Shown here: piece after piece, positions 8,323 through 16,897 of the stretch
Position numbering within the stretch: position 1 is the stretch's first letter
Layout: the number at the start of each line of letters is the position of its first letter
NCBI GenBank assembly: GCA_015709635.1
Contig: CP054180.1
Location: 558,001 to 622,000, forward strand
DNA: 64,000 nt
DNA from: Gammaproteobacteria bacterium
Lineage (GTDB): Bacteria; Pseudomonadota; Gammaproteobacteria; Burkholderiales; Nitrosomonadaceae
Direction of reading: 5' to 3'
Position numbers and translations under genes: made by a program
Notes under the pieces: model-generated
What the model was told of the DNA's origin: nothing
Seen by the model: only the letters and a program-made list of their open reading frames with translations
Database searches by the model: none

Positions 8323-9522
8323 ATGACCAAGAAAACGCAAGAAGCCTATATCGTAGCCGCCGCACGTACACCGGTCGGTAAAGCGCCGCGCGGCATGTTC
8401 AAGAATGTGCGTCCCGACGACATGCTGGTGCATGTGTTGCACGCCGTGATGAAGCAGTGTGAAGGTCTCGATCCGGCGGCGATCGACGATGTCATCGTCG
8501 GCTGCGCCATGCCGGAAGCGGAGCAGGGCATCAATGTGGCGCGCGTGGCGCTGCTGCTGGCCGGTTTGCCGAATAGTGTAGCCGGGATGACGGTGAATCG
8601 TTTTTGCGCATCCGGTTTGCAGTCGGTTGCGCTGGCGGCGGATCGCATCCGCCTCGGTGAAGCCGATGTGATGATCGCTGGCGGCACCGAGAGTATGAGC
8701 ATGGTGCCGATGATGGGTAATAAGGTTTCCATGAATCCGGCGATGTTCCAACATGAGGAAAATGTCGCGATCGCTTACGGCATGGGCATGACTGCTGAGA
8801 AAGTGGCGGAGCGATGGAAGGTATCGCGCGAGGATCAGGATGAATTCGCTTTGACCAGCCATCAGCGGGCGATAAAGGCAATCGCGACGGGTGAATTTAA
8901 GGATGAAATTGCAGCCTATACCGTTGACGAGAAACGCCCGGATTTGATTGCGCATACCGTGCATGAAGAAATTGCCGTGAAGGATACCGACGAAGGGCCG
9001 CGCGCCGACACCAATGCCGATGCGCTGGCGAAATTGAGGCCGGTATTTGCCGCCAAAGGATCGGTAACCGCCGGCAACAGTTCGCAGATGTCCGACGGCG
9101 CGGGCGCCGTGGTGCTGATGAGTGAAGCCGCATTGAAACGGTTTAATCTGTCGCCGCTCGGCCGCTTTATCGGTTTCTCGGTAGCCGGTGTGCCACCCGA
9201 GATCATGGGCGTCGGGCCGATTCAGGCGATTCCCAAAGTGCTCAAGCAAACCGGTATCAAGCTGGATGATCTGGATTGGATCGAATTGAACGAAGCCTTC
9301 GCGGCGCAGAGCCTGGCCGTAATCCGCGATCTGGGATTGGATCGCAGCAAAGTGAATCCGTTGGGCGGCGCGATTGCGTTGGGTCATCCGCTGGGGGCAA
9401 CCGGTTCCATCCGGGTGGCGACTTTGTTGCATGGATTGCGCCGTCATCAACTGAAATACGGCATGGTGACCATGTGCATCGGCAGCGGCATGGGTGCGGC
9501 CGGTGTGTTTGAAGCGCTTTAA
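8323..9522 (+). CDS. Acetyl-CoA acyltransferase (3-ketoacyl-CoA thiolase)
   Basis: A 399-residue thiolase, normal length, cleaving 3-ketoacyl-CoA with CoA to acetyl-CoA and a shortened acyl-CoA. The nucleophilic Cys is in NRFCASGLQSV, the catalytic His in GHPLGATGSIR, and the second Cys in MCIGSGMGAAGVF. A GGAG ribosome site precedes the ATG. It is the downstream partner of the dehydrogenase/hydratase gene. No acyl-CoA dehydrogenase or ligase is nearby, so substrate range cannot be read from context; acetoacetyl-CoA formation in reverse is also possible. Confidence 0.94.
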   Translation: MTKKTQEAYIVAAARTPVGKAPRGMFKNVRPDDMLVHVLHAVMKQCEGLDPAAIDDVIVGCAMPEAEQGINVARVALLLAGLPNSVAGMTVNRFCASGLQSVALAADRIRLGEADVMIAGGTESMSMVPMMGNKVSMNPAMFQHEENVAIAYGMGMTAEKVAERWKVSREDQDEFALTSHQRAIKAIATGEFKDEIAAYTVDEKRPDLIAHTVHEEIAVKDTDEGPRADTNADALAKLRPVFAAKGSVTAGNSSQMSDGAGAVVLMSEAALKRFNLSPLGRFIGFSVAGVPPEIMGVGPIQAIPKVLKQTGIKLDDLDWIELNEAFAAQSLAVIRDLGLDRSKVNPLGGAIALGHPLGATGSIRVATLLHGLRRHQLKYGMVTMCIGSGMGAAGVFEAL

Positions 9523-9882
9523 TTCCATCCGAGTATCAGTTGATCACAAGAGATTGCTGATTTTCTCATCCGCGCGATTGATCAGATGTAGTTTCTCTTG
9601 GCGTTTGTCACTGGAACGCAGGGAATTCTTATACTCCATAAAGCGTGAGCTGTTGCTTCCTGCAGTATGTTCCGCTCTTGCCTTTGTTAATCCCTGCGCG
9701 CTTGCCGCGAAACCTCAAGTAAGCCACCGCTAAGCCGTAACAAGCAGTTCACTGCATGTATATTTGCGGCTTTTCTTAAGAAGTTAAGGTTATGCGTCAG
9801 TTTCATCGTTGTTCGCGAGTGCCAACGCTTGTTGAGAAACTTTGTATTCAATCGGATTATCGCCAGTGGGGGTTGTTTTACA
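9523..9882. other. Intergenic stretch before the EAL gene
   Basis: About 360 bases without a supported gene. A TTG-started extension of the next gene could begin at 9829, but it has no ribosome site. No terminator hairpin for the thiolase gene is evident. Confidence 0.4.
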
Positions 9883-11523
9883 GTGAATTCGTCTGCTTCT
9901 TTCGATTTACTTTCCTGTATCAGCGATTTTGCTGCTTGCATTAATGCGCAGGGTATTATTCAGCAAGCATCCAAGCCTTCGCAGGCGTTTTTGCAATTAT
10001 CAAAAGAATTGCCGCAAGAGCCTATTGCATCATTTATTCAACCTGAAGATATGATGTTGTTTGCCGAAGCCAAGGAGAAAGCGAAGCAAAGCGGTAGCAA
10101 ACAAGCTTTCATTTGCCGCTTTTTACGCCAGCGCGTGCTGCCGGTTTGGGTCGATTGCTACGTGTACCCGCTGCCGGAGGATAGGTATCTTGTCGTGGCA
10201 TTCGACGCCACGCACTGGAAGGATAACGAGAACCGTCTGGTTTATCTCTCCACGCACGATGGTCTGACCGGCTTGCCGGGTAAGGTTTTGCTCGACGACC
10301 GTATCGCTATGAATATTCAAACGGCGCAGCGGGGAAAGCATTCCCTGTCGTTGATTGTCTTGAGTCTGGATGGCTACCGGAAAATTAACGATTTGCTGGG
10401 ACATGATGTCGGTGATGAGTTGATCAAAGCGGTGGCGGAACGTCTGCAAAAGTGCGTACGGCGTAGCGATACCGTGGCGCGTGTCAGTGATGACGAGTTT
10501 TCCATGATCATGATGGGGGTCGGGCGGGACAATATCGAATTGATCGTCAGGAAAATTTTAGCCGCTCTGCAGCGCGCTTTCCGCGTGGGTCAACATACCC
10601 TGCATATCAGTGCCAGTCTGGGTGTTACCTTATATCCGGAACATGGTGACAATGCTCTTCGCTTGTACCGGAACGCCGAGATGACGATGTACAGAGCAAA
10701 AGCGCAAGGCAAGAATCATTGGAAGATTTACAGCGACCAGGTGGACGATTCCGAAAGAAGCGACTTGTCGCTCGAATCGGCGATGTACGAAGGGATCGAG
10801 AACGGCGAATTCACACTGCACTATCAGCCGATCTTTTGCACCCAAACCGGCCAATTGAGAGGCGCGGAAGCGTTGATGCGCTGGCAGAATCCGACGCGGG
10901 GTTTTGTTTCTCCGATGAAGTTTATTCCATTGGCGGAAAATAGCGGTTTGATCAAAATTCTCGGCGCCTGGGCGTTACGAAGCGCATGCTATCAGGCAAA
11001 ACAATGGCAGGAAGCCGGTCTTAAAGATTTTTACATCTCTGTCAATGTGTCGCCGCGGCAATTTGTGCAAGAGGATTTTCTGGACATGATCCATAAAGCG
11101 TTGGATGAATCCAGACTGTTGCCGGGCAACCTGATGCTGGAAATCACCGAAGGCGTATTAATGGAAAATCCGCAGCGCTCCGGGGCGATTCTGACGCAAT
11201 TGCATGCGGCCGGTGTGAAAATCGCCATCGATGATTTCGGCACTGGCTATTCATCGTTGGCTTATCTGAAGCGATTCCCGTTATCGGTGCTGAAAATTGA
11301 CAAGTCTTTCGTGGATGATGTGGTGAACAGTGCGGAAGATATGGCGATCGTGGGGACCATTCTGAGTTTGGCGGAAGGATTGAATCTTCTGGTGGTGGCC
11401 GAAGGCGTGGAAAACGATGCACAGCTGGGTTTCTTGAGGCAGGAAGGATGTAACTTGGTACAGGGCTACCTGACCGGCCGGCCGGTGCATTCGGAAGCGT
11501 TTAAAGAGAAATACATGGCATGA
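9883..11523 (+). CDS. c-di-GMP phosphodiesterase with degenerate GGDEF domain (PAS-GGDEF-EAL)
   Basis: A protein of ~546 residues likely to hydrolyse c-di-GMP. I choose the GTG at 9883, nine bases after GGGGGT; a TTG at 9829 would add 18 residues. An N-terminal PAS-like region (~1-120) is followed by a GGDEF domain (~130-285) whose active site reads SDDEF, so it should not make c-di-GMP. An RxxD inhibitory-site motif (RRSD) stands five residues before it. The EAL domain (~300-545) looks active: GAEALMRW, DDFGTGYSSL, KIDKSFV and GYLTGRP. No membrane segment is seen. Its stop overlaps the start of the HDOD gene (ATGA), so translation is coupled. Confidence 0.9.
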   Translation: MNSSASFDLLSCISDFAACINAQGIIQQASKPSQAFLQLSKELPQEPIASFIQPEDMMLFAEAKEKAKQSGSKQAFICRFLRQRVLPVWVDCYVYPLPEDRYLVVAFDATHWKDNENRLVYLSTHDGLTGLPGKVLLDDRIAMNIQTAQRGKHSLSLIVLSLDGYRKINDLLGHDVGDELIKAVAERLQKCVRRSDTVARVSDDEFSMIMMGVGRDNIELIVRKILAALQRAFRVGQHTLHISASLGVTLYPEHGDNALRLYRNAEMTMYRAKAQGKNHWKIYSDQVDDSERSDLSLESAMYEGIENGEFTLHYQPIFCTQTGQLRGAEALMRWQNPTRGFVSPMKFIPLAENSGLIKILGAWALRSACYQAKQWQEAGLKDFYISVNVSPRQFVQEDFLDMIHKALDESRLLPGNLMLEITEGVLMENPQRSGAILTQLHAAGVKIAIDDFGTGYSSLAYLKRFPLSVLKIDKSFVDDVVNSAEDMAIVGTILSLAEGLNLLVVAEGVENDAQLGFLRQEGCNLVQGYLTGRPVHSEAFKEKYMA

Positions 11524-12944
11524 CAGTGCCGGTCTTAGTGCTTGATAACAGTAAGGAGCAATTTTTCGCCTTATTGACGAAGCGCATGAGCGAGAAAGGC
11601 AATTTCCCCGCTTTTTCGAGATCCGTGCAGCACCTGGATGAGCTGATGCACGATGAGAATAAAAATATTGCGGATATTGCCCGCGTGATCCTGAATGATT
11701 TCACCCTGACGCAAAAAGTGATCCGTTTGGCCAATTCGGCCATGTATTCCGGAATGGGCGGGGAAATTACGACCATCACCCAAGCGGCCGCGGTGCTCGG
11801 CATCGATACAATCGCCCATATCACCCTCAGCATCCGTTTCATCGACACGCTTTCCGCTTCTGCACCAGCCTCGGAGGAGGCGCGCCGGGAGCTGGCAAAA
11901 GCGATATTGGCCGGGAATATCGTGCGCAATATCGTGACCAAATTGAATATGGTCAACGGTGAAGAAGCGGTCGTTTGTGCCTTGCTGCATCATCTGGGCC
12001 GCCTGATGCTGGTATTTTATTTTCCTGAAGAATGGTCGGCAATTCAGAAAATTGCCCAAAGTAACGCAACGAGCGAGAGCAATGCCGCGTTGCGAGTCAT
12101 CGGTACAACGATTGACGGGATTTCTCAGGAAATTGCCAAAGACTGGCGTCTGCCAAAGAAAATAACCAACTGCATGACCAGTTCGGCGACTTCCGCAGAA
12201 ATCAGCATACCGGGTTCGGCGGACTGGCTGAAGGTGATGGCCAATTTTGCCGGTGGTGCGGCATCGATGTTGTCTCGCCATGGTAATGAAGAAGATTTGC
12301 AGCACTATGTGTCGCATTATAGCGAAGCGCTGCTGATTTCCGCCGAGGATATCGTGGAATCTATCGATTTGGCGCAATCCATGCTGCCTGAATTTCCCGG
12401 CAAAGGTGAGGATGGAAAATCTCCCGGCAAACCATACGATGCGCGTGAGCGGCTTGCTGTCAGTATTCGTGAACTCAGAATGGCACTGGCGCGCGGAATA
12501 GACTTTAACATTGCACTGAGCATGCTACTTGAGTCATTGTATGCGAGCATGGGATTTAATCGCGCGGTTACTTTTTTTCGCGATACCGGTATGTTGAAAG
12601 CCAAAGTCGGGTTCGGCAGCGGCATGCCGGAAGTGCTGACCGAGCTTGTTTTTCCCGAGGTTTATGCAGCCGACGTGTTTCATTTGTCGCTCGCCAATAA
12701 GGCGGATGTATTTATTCAGGATGTCGTTTCGGGCATGCCGTCTCCGAGCATACCGACGTGGCTCAGAGAGGCTTTGCCGGATGCCGATGCGTTTATTTTG
12801 TTACCGCTGATATTCAATGGCAAAGCGATTGGCTTGATTTATGCCGACTGGTGCGTGGGAGCGGCCAGTCAGGTCGAGCCGGCAGAGCTTTCATCGATGG
12901 GCGAACTCAGGGATTACTTGATGAGAGCTTTAATAAGGAAATAA
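11520..12944 (+). CDS. HDOD-domain signalling protein (copy 1)
   Basis: A 474-residue cytoplasmic protein. Residues ~10-210 form an HDOD domain, an HD-related fold often without catalysis, seen in FTLTQKVIRLANSAMY, ITQAAAVLGID and LLHHLGRLMLVFYFPEEW. The C-terminal ~170 residues look GAF-like (LLESLYASMGFNRAVTFFRD, then FILLPLIFNGKAIGLIYADW). The start overlaps the EAL gene stop by four bases. HDOD proteins commonly act beside c-di-GMP proteins as signalling scaffolds. A clear paralogue lies downstream of the IS element (14154-15572). Confidence 0.88.
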   Translation: MTVPVLVLDNSKEQFFALLTKRMSEKGNFPAFSRSVQHLDELMHDENKNIADIARVILNDFTLTQKVIRLANSAMYSGMGGEITTITQAAAVLGIDTIAHITLSIRFIDTLSASAPASEEARRELAKAILAGNIVRNIVTKLNMVNGEEAVVCALLHHLGRLMLVFYFPEEWSAIQKIAQSNATSESNAALRVIGTTIDGISQEIAKDWRLPKKITNCMTSSATSAEISIPGSADWLKVMANFAGGAASMLSRHGNEEDLQHYVSHYSEALLISAEDIVESIDLAQSMLPEFPGKGEDGKSPGKPYDARERLAVSIRELRMALARGIDFNIALSMLLESLYASMGFNRAVTFFRDTGMLKAKVGFGSGMPEVLTELVFPEVYAADVFHLSLANKADVFIQDVVSGMPSPSIPTWLREALPDADAFILLPLIFNGKAIGLIYADWCVGAASQVEPAELSSMGELRDYLMRALIRK

Positions 12945-13275
12945 CAGGCTCAACAAGTTTCCCATGCTCCTTATTCCGGCGGTGCGGTTTCTCAGAAAGG
13001 CCAATAGCCGCCGTATCTTCAACTGAAGAACCTGCTTGACAGTGCATCTTGTTTTTCCGGGCAGAAGCTTGTGACAGAATAATCTTACCCGCGAAGAGCA
13101 TTGCCTGATAAGCATTTCTAAGCCTGTCTTTTGCAATACACGGTTGATTCGCTCAAGTTAAATGACTATTTCACGTTAACAGTAAACTGAAATTAATTGA
13201 ATATGCACCGGTTTCAAGTATGTTGTGTAAGTGATTATTGCCTGATCGATGGCATGACCGCGATTGAGGAATCAA
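12945..13275. other. Intergenic stretch between HDOD copy 1 and the IS element
   Basis: About 330 bases with no supported gene. The IS5-family insertion ends this stretch and separates any promoter here from the second HDOD gene. Confidence 0.4.
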
Positions 13276-13279
13276 CTAG
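13276..13279. repeat. Target-site duplication CTAG (left)
   Basis: CTAG precedes the left inverted repeat and recurs at 14082-14085. This matches the short YTAR targets of IS5-family elements. Since CTAG is itself palindromic and abuts the repeat, the true duplication could be as short as TA. Confidence 0.65.
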
Positions 13280-14081
13280 GGCCTGTTAACACTATTTGAT
13301 ATAATATGGTGATGGAAATCACCGAAACTCAATATCAACAGATCGAACACTGCATGCCGCGCCAGCGTGGCAATGTCAGTCATTCCAATCTACAAATTCT
13401 CAATGCTATTCTGTATGTTACCGAGCATGGTTGCAAGTGGCGCGGACTACCCAAGCGTTTCGGTAATTGGCATACCATCTACACTCGAATGAATCGATGG
13501 GCGAAAAGCGGCGTGCTTCAAAAAGTTTTTGAGCAGCTGCAGCATCAACAAATCATTCGCATCAAGATTGAAGCCGTTTCGATGGATAGCACCAGCATCA
13601 AAGTGCACCCTGATGGTACTGGTGCATTAAAAAAAACGGCCCGCAATCCATCGGCAAATCCCGAGGTGGCTGGACCACTAAAATTCATCTGGTTGCCGCA
13701 GATACCAGAACAGCCATAACTTTTTCCTTATCTCCGGGGCATACACATGACGCACCGGAAGGACGACAACTCCTGTTAGCACTCGGCCCCGTCTCTTCTC
13801 CTACTCATCTGCTGATGGATCGCGCTTATGAGGGTGATCAAACCAGACAGCTTGCATTGGAGCTCGGTTATATCCCGGTTGTCCCACCCAAAACTAATCG
13901 GCTGGAGCTCTGGGAATATGACCGCGCCATGTACAAAAAACGCAATGAGATCGAAAGATTATTCCGCAGACTCAAGGGATTCCGTCGAATATTCTCCAGA
14001 TTCGACAAACTGGATGTCATTTTTCTCTCATTCATCCATTTCGCTCTCATCGTCGAAGCACTTAGGTAGTGTTAACAGGCC
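13280..14081 (+). mobile_element. Complete IS5-family insertion sequence, ~802 bp
   Basis: Both ends carry a perfect 15-base inverted repeat, GGCCTGTTAACACTA at 13280-13294 and its complement at 14067-14081, flanked by CTAG. The inside is filled by one transposase encoded in two frames. Length, end sequences and frameshift design fit the IS427-type branch of IS5. Nothing is broken, so it may be mobile. It sits between two paralogous HDOD genes. Confidence 0.92.
13306..14069 (+). CDS. IS5-family transposase made by programmed -1 frameshift
   Basis: Two overlapping frames give one DDE transposase of ~254 residues. The first frame starts at 13306 and runs about 110 codons to a run of eight A's at 13629-13636. 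Slipping back one base there joins it to the second frame, which continues KKNGPQSIGKSRGGWTTKIH to the stop at 14069. DDE residues fit: Asp in VSMDSTSIK, Asp in LLMDRAYEGD, Glu in RNEIERLFRRLK. Without slippage, translation stops at 13719. Known IS427-group elements use the same trick, so this is not damage. Confidence 0.9.
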
Positions 14082-14085
14082 CTAG
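14082..14085. repeat. Target-site duplication CTAG (right)
   Basis: Matches the CTAG at 13276-13279 on the other side of the IS element. Confidence 0.65.
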
Positions 14086-14153
14086 ATAGTGATTGCACCG
14101 ATACTTGATTGAAGAACCGGAATACTCTGACTATCCAGATAACTTTTTATAGT

Positions 14154-15572
14154 ATGACGACAGTAACCTCAGCATTTGAACTCAGTAAGGCTAATTTTTT
14201 TGCGCTACTGGAGAGAAGAATCAATGAAAAGGGTGATTTTCCCGCATTATCAAAGTCGATTCATCACCTCAAACAGCTGATCCGCGATGAAGGCAAAAAT
14301 ATCACGGGTATCGCCAACGCCATCTTAAGCGATTTCACCCTAACCCAGAAAATCATCAAGCTGGCCAATTCCGGTATGTATTCCAAAGCGGACCGGGAAA
14401 TTACCACGATTTCCCATGCCGTCGTGGTACTCGGACTGGACACGATTACCAGCGTCGCGCTCAATGTGCGAACCATCGATAACATTTCGGCGGCAAAAAC
14501 AGAATCGGGTACGGTGTGCGCGGAACTGGAAAAAGCAATTCTAGCGAGCGATATCGCCAAAAATATCGTATCGAAATCGAACGTCGCGAATGGCGAAGAA
14601 GCGATCGTTTGCACGCAATTGCATCATCTCGGCCGTTTGGTTATGGTTTTTTATTTTCCCGAGGAATGGGCAAGAATCCAGCAAGTTTCCGGCGGCGGTC
14701 ACGCCGATGAAAATGATGCCGCACTGGAAATTATCGGCATGACCATTGATGAAATTTCAAACAACATCGCCAAGTATTGGCAGTTGCCGGAGAAAATTTC
14801 CAGCACCGTAACCGATCCGTCTCAACACAATGGAAATACCGGCCTGGGTTCAGCCGGCTGGATGAAAACGATGGCCGATTTCTCCAGAAGAATGGCGGCA
14901 TTGCTGGCAAATAATATCAGTACCCAGAGCTTGAAAAATTTCATTTCACGTTACTGCGAATTACTGCTGCTTCCGCACGAGGTGATCTGGGGGTCAATCG
15001 AATCGGTACAACAAAAAACGAATCAATCCGCCGTTCATGCCGATCCGGAGAAGGCGGATGACGAATGGGACAGATCCCGCAAGCGGATTGCCGTCGGTAT
15101 CCTGGAGTTGAGTATTGCGCTGGGCCGGGGAATCGATTTCAGAAGCGCGCTCAACATTGCATTGGAAGCGATCTATGAAAGCATGCAGTTTAACCGCGTG
15201 ATTGTTTTTTTTCGCGAAAACGAAGAATTTAAAGCGGGATTGCATTTCGGTAATCTGAAAGCGGACAAAATGGCGGATCTTTGCTTTTCCAGACAATACA
15301 CTGCCGATGTATTCCATTTGTCGCTGGCACAGAAAGCCGATGTGTTTATACAGGATGTGACATTAAGCAGGGAAACGACGATACCCGCTTGGTTCAGAAA
15401 GACGCTACCGGATGCCTGCGCTTTTATATTGCTGCCCTTGGTCTTTAATAACAGCACCATCGGCTTGATATATGCCGATTGGCAAATGGAACAGACGCGC
15501 GTGATCAGACCGCGGGAGTTTTCCTCGCTGGTCATGCTGAGAAATTATTTGATGAAAGCCCTGATGAAATGA
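14154..15572 (+). CDS. HDOD-domain signalling protein (copy 2)
   Basis: A 472-residue paralogue of the protein at 11520-12944, alike along the whole length: FTLTQKIIKLANSGMY, LHHLGRLVMVFYFPEEW, FILLPLVFNNSTIGLIYADW. I use the ATG at 14154 because it aligns with the start of copy 1; a TTG at 14109 would add 15 residues. Same layout: HDOD domain (~10-210), linker, GAF-like C-terminus. The upstream IS element ends 73 bases before it, so native expression from the EAL-HDOD operon is probably cut, unless the IS brings an outward promoter. Confidence 0.87.
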   Translation: MTTVTSAFELSKANFFALLERRINEKGDFPALSKSIHHLKQLIRDEGKNITGIANAILSDFTLTQKIIKLANSGMYSKADREITTISHAVVVLGLDTITSVALNVRTIDNISAAKTESGTVCAELEKAILASDIAKNIVSKSNVANGEEAIVCTQLHHLGRLVMVFYFPEEWARIQQVSGGGHADENDAALEIIGMTIDEISNNIAKYWQLPEKISSTVTDPSQHNGNTGLGSAGWMKTMADFSRRMAALLANNISTQSLKNFISRYCELLLLPHEVIWGSIESVQQKTNQSAVHADPEKADDEWDRSRKRIAVGILELSIALGRGIDFRSALNIALEAIYESMQFNRVIVFFRENEEFKAGLHFGNLKADKMADLCFSRQYTADVFHLSLAQKADVFIQDVTLSRETTIPAWFRKTLPDACAFILLPLVFNNSTIGLIYADWQMEQTRVIRPREFSSLVMLRNYLMKALMK

Positions 15573-15644
15573 ATCGATGAGCTGGAAGTCGCAATTCTAG
15601 TTCCACTGTCGGTTGCTGAAATGCGCCGACCAGCCTCCTTGCAC

Positions 15645-15650
15645 TATAAT
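15645..15650 (+). promoter_or_regulatory. Possible -10 element (TATAAT) of the thioesterase gene
   Basis: A perfect TATAAT stands 37 bases before the ATG. No good -35 box is at the right distance, so this is only a candidate. Confidence 0.35.
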
Positions 15651-15686
15651 CCCGTACTTGCTGAAACAATACAGAGGAAACGTTTT

Positions 15687-16163
15687 ATGAGTGCTATTTG
15701 GTTCAAAGACTATACGATCGAGTATCTGGAAGGATTGCGCAACGCCAATATGGGGGAACATATCGGTATTCAATTCACCGAGCTCGGGGCGGATTTTTTG
15801 AAAGGGCGTATGCCGGTCGATAAGCGCACCACGCAACCGTTCGGTATCCTGCATGGCGGTGCCAGTTGCGTGCTATCGGAAACACTCGGCAGCGTATCCG
15901 GCTGGATGACCATCGATCCGGAGAAATACCGTGCGGTCGGGCTGGAGTTGAATATCAATCATATCCGCGCAGTGACCCAAGGTCATGTCATCGGCATTTG
16001 CACGCCGCTGCATACCGGCCGCCGCACCCAGGTTTGGCAGACCGATATCGTCGAGGAAGCCAGCGGCAAACGCGTGGCGATTTCGCGCTTAACGCTGGCG
16101 ATCATCGATCAAGGCACGCTCAGCGCGCAGAAAGAACACGTGATCGTCGACAAATCGTCATAA
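15687..16163 (+). CDS. Hot-dog fold acyl-CoA thioesterase (PaaI/MenI-like)
   Basis: A 158-residue hot-dog thioesterase that hydrolyses an acyl- or aryl-CoA. The family signature is QPFGILHGGASCVLSETLGS, with HGG at the active site and Glu serving as catalytic acid. NHIRAVTQGHVIG and GRRTQVWQTDI complete the fold. I use the ATG at 15687 because GAGGA lies 10 bases before it. It resembles the YdiI/MenI group that cleaves 1,4-dihydroxy-2-naphthoyl-CoA in menaquinone synthesis, but no men genes are near, so the substrate is open. Confidence 0.87.
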   Translation: MSAIWFKDYTIEYLEGLRNANMGEHIGIQFTELGADFLKGRMPVDKRTTQPFGILHGGASCVLSETLGSVSGWMTIDPEKYRAVGLELNINHIRAVTQGHVIGICTPLHTGRRTQVWQTDIVEEASGKRVAISRLTLAIIDQGTLSAQKEHVIVDKSS

Positions 16164-16188
16164 CGCCCTGAGCGGTTGCGTTGCTTGA

Positions 16189-16229
16189 TAAAAGCCCCTT
16201 CATGTGAAGAATGTGAAAGGGGTTTTTTA
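16189..16229 (+). terminator. Rho-independent terminator after the thioesterase gene
   Basis: AGCCCCTTCA pairs with TGAAAGGGGTT (one bulge), followed by a T run. It starts 26 bases after the thioesterase stop and also separates it from the convergent membrane-protein gene. Confidence 0.7.
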
Positions 16230-16276
16230 ATGAAAAAATGAGTAGCAGAAACTGCTGTAAGCAGTGTTTAAGTGTT

Positions 16277-16726
16277 TTAAGCGTCTTTGCTCTCTTTATT
16301 TTTACCGGTGTCCGCATGAGCAGGCGTATCGGCTGCTGTTGCGGTATCAACCCGGTTTTCCACTTTTTGTTCAACGCTATCGGGAGCAGCCGTTTCGGCA
16401 GTGGCAACGCCGGCCGATTCCCGGTGATCCTCGGGATGGTCATCCTTGCCTTTGCTGTTCCACATGAAATAAGCAGCGCCCATGGTCACCACCACAACCG
16501 GTAGCGTGATGAAAACCAGCAGCGCATATTCCACCGTGATGTCCGCGCCCGCCGGCAGCGGTCTGGTAACGACCATATAGGCATGCGCGAATGCAATGCC
16601 GTAAACCGGCACCAGTGCCGCCATGTAGCGGTTAGTGACCAGCGGTCGTACCGTCAGCATGTTCAAAACATTGGAAGCGTAGTATCCGAGGAAGTACACA
16701 AAAATATAAAAGAAAATAGCGCCCAT
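16277..16726 (-). CDS. Membrane protein of unknown function
   Basis: A 149-residue protein with three hydrophobic segments, roughly residues 2-22, 34-53 and 66-88, and a polar C-terminal tail rich in Lys, Asp, Glu and Ala (~95-149). The tail includes HPEDHRES, unusual for a small inner-membrane protein. I do not recognise the family. It stands alone between a convergent thioesterase gene and an orphan TAXI receptor gene transcribed the same way. Confidence 0.6.
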   Translation of the reverse strand: MGAIFFYIFVYFLGYYASNVLNMLTVRPLVTNRYMAALVPVYGIAFAHAYMVVTRPLPAGADITVEYALLVFITLPVVVVTMGAAYFMWNSKGKDDHPEDHRESAGVATAETAAPDSVEQKVENRVDTATAADTPAHADTGKNKESKDA

Positions 16727-16897
16727 CGTTTTTCCTTATTGATCTGGTTTATCGGTTATGAAAACCGGAATGCATCAGAGACCGGTCATTTTCGGGCTTA
16801 TGATACACAGATCGCCGTGAAAATTGTACAGACAGCGTAAAGGTTAAGGTGAGCGGTTTGTAACCTTGAACTGAGATCATCAGGATTAATCTGCCAC

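Noticed and set aside
8302..9528. 408-codon open frame on the minus strand
   Set aside because: It lies wholly antisense to the thiolase gene, is rich in His and Arg as expected from the complement, and has no domain.
11571..12377. 268-codon minus-strand frame
   Set aside because: Antisense shadow of the first HDOD gene with no signature.
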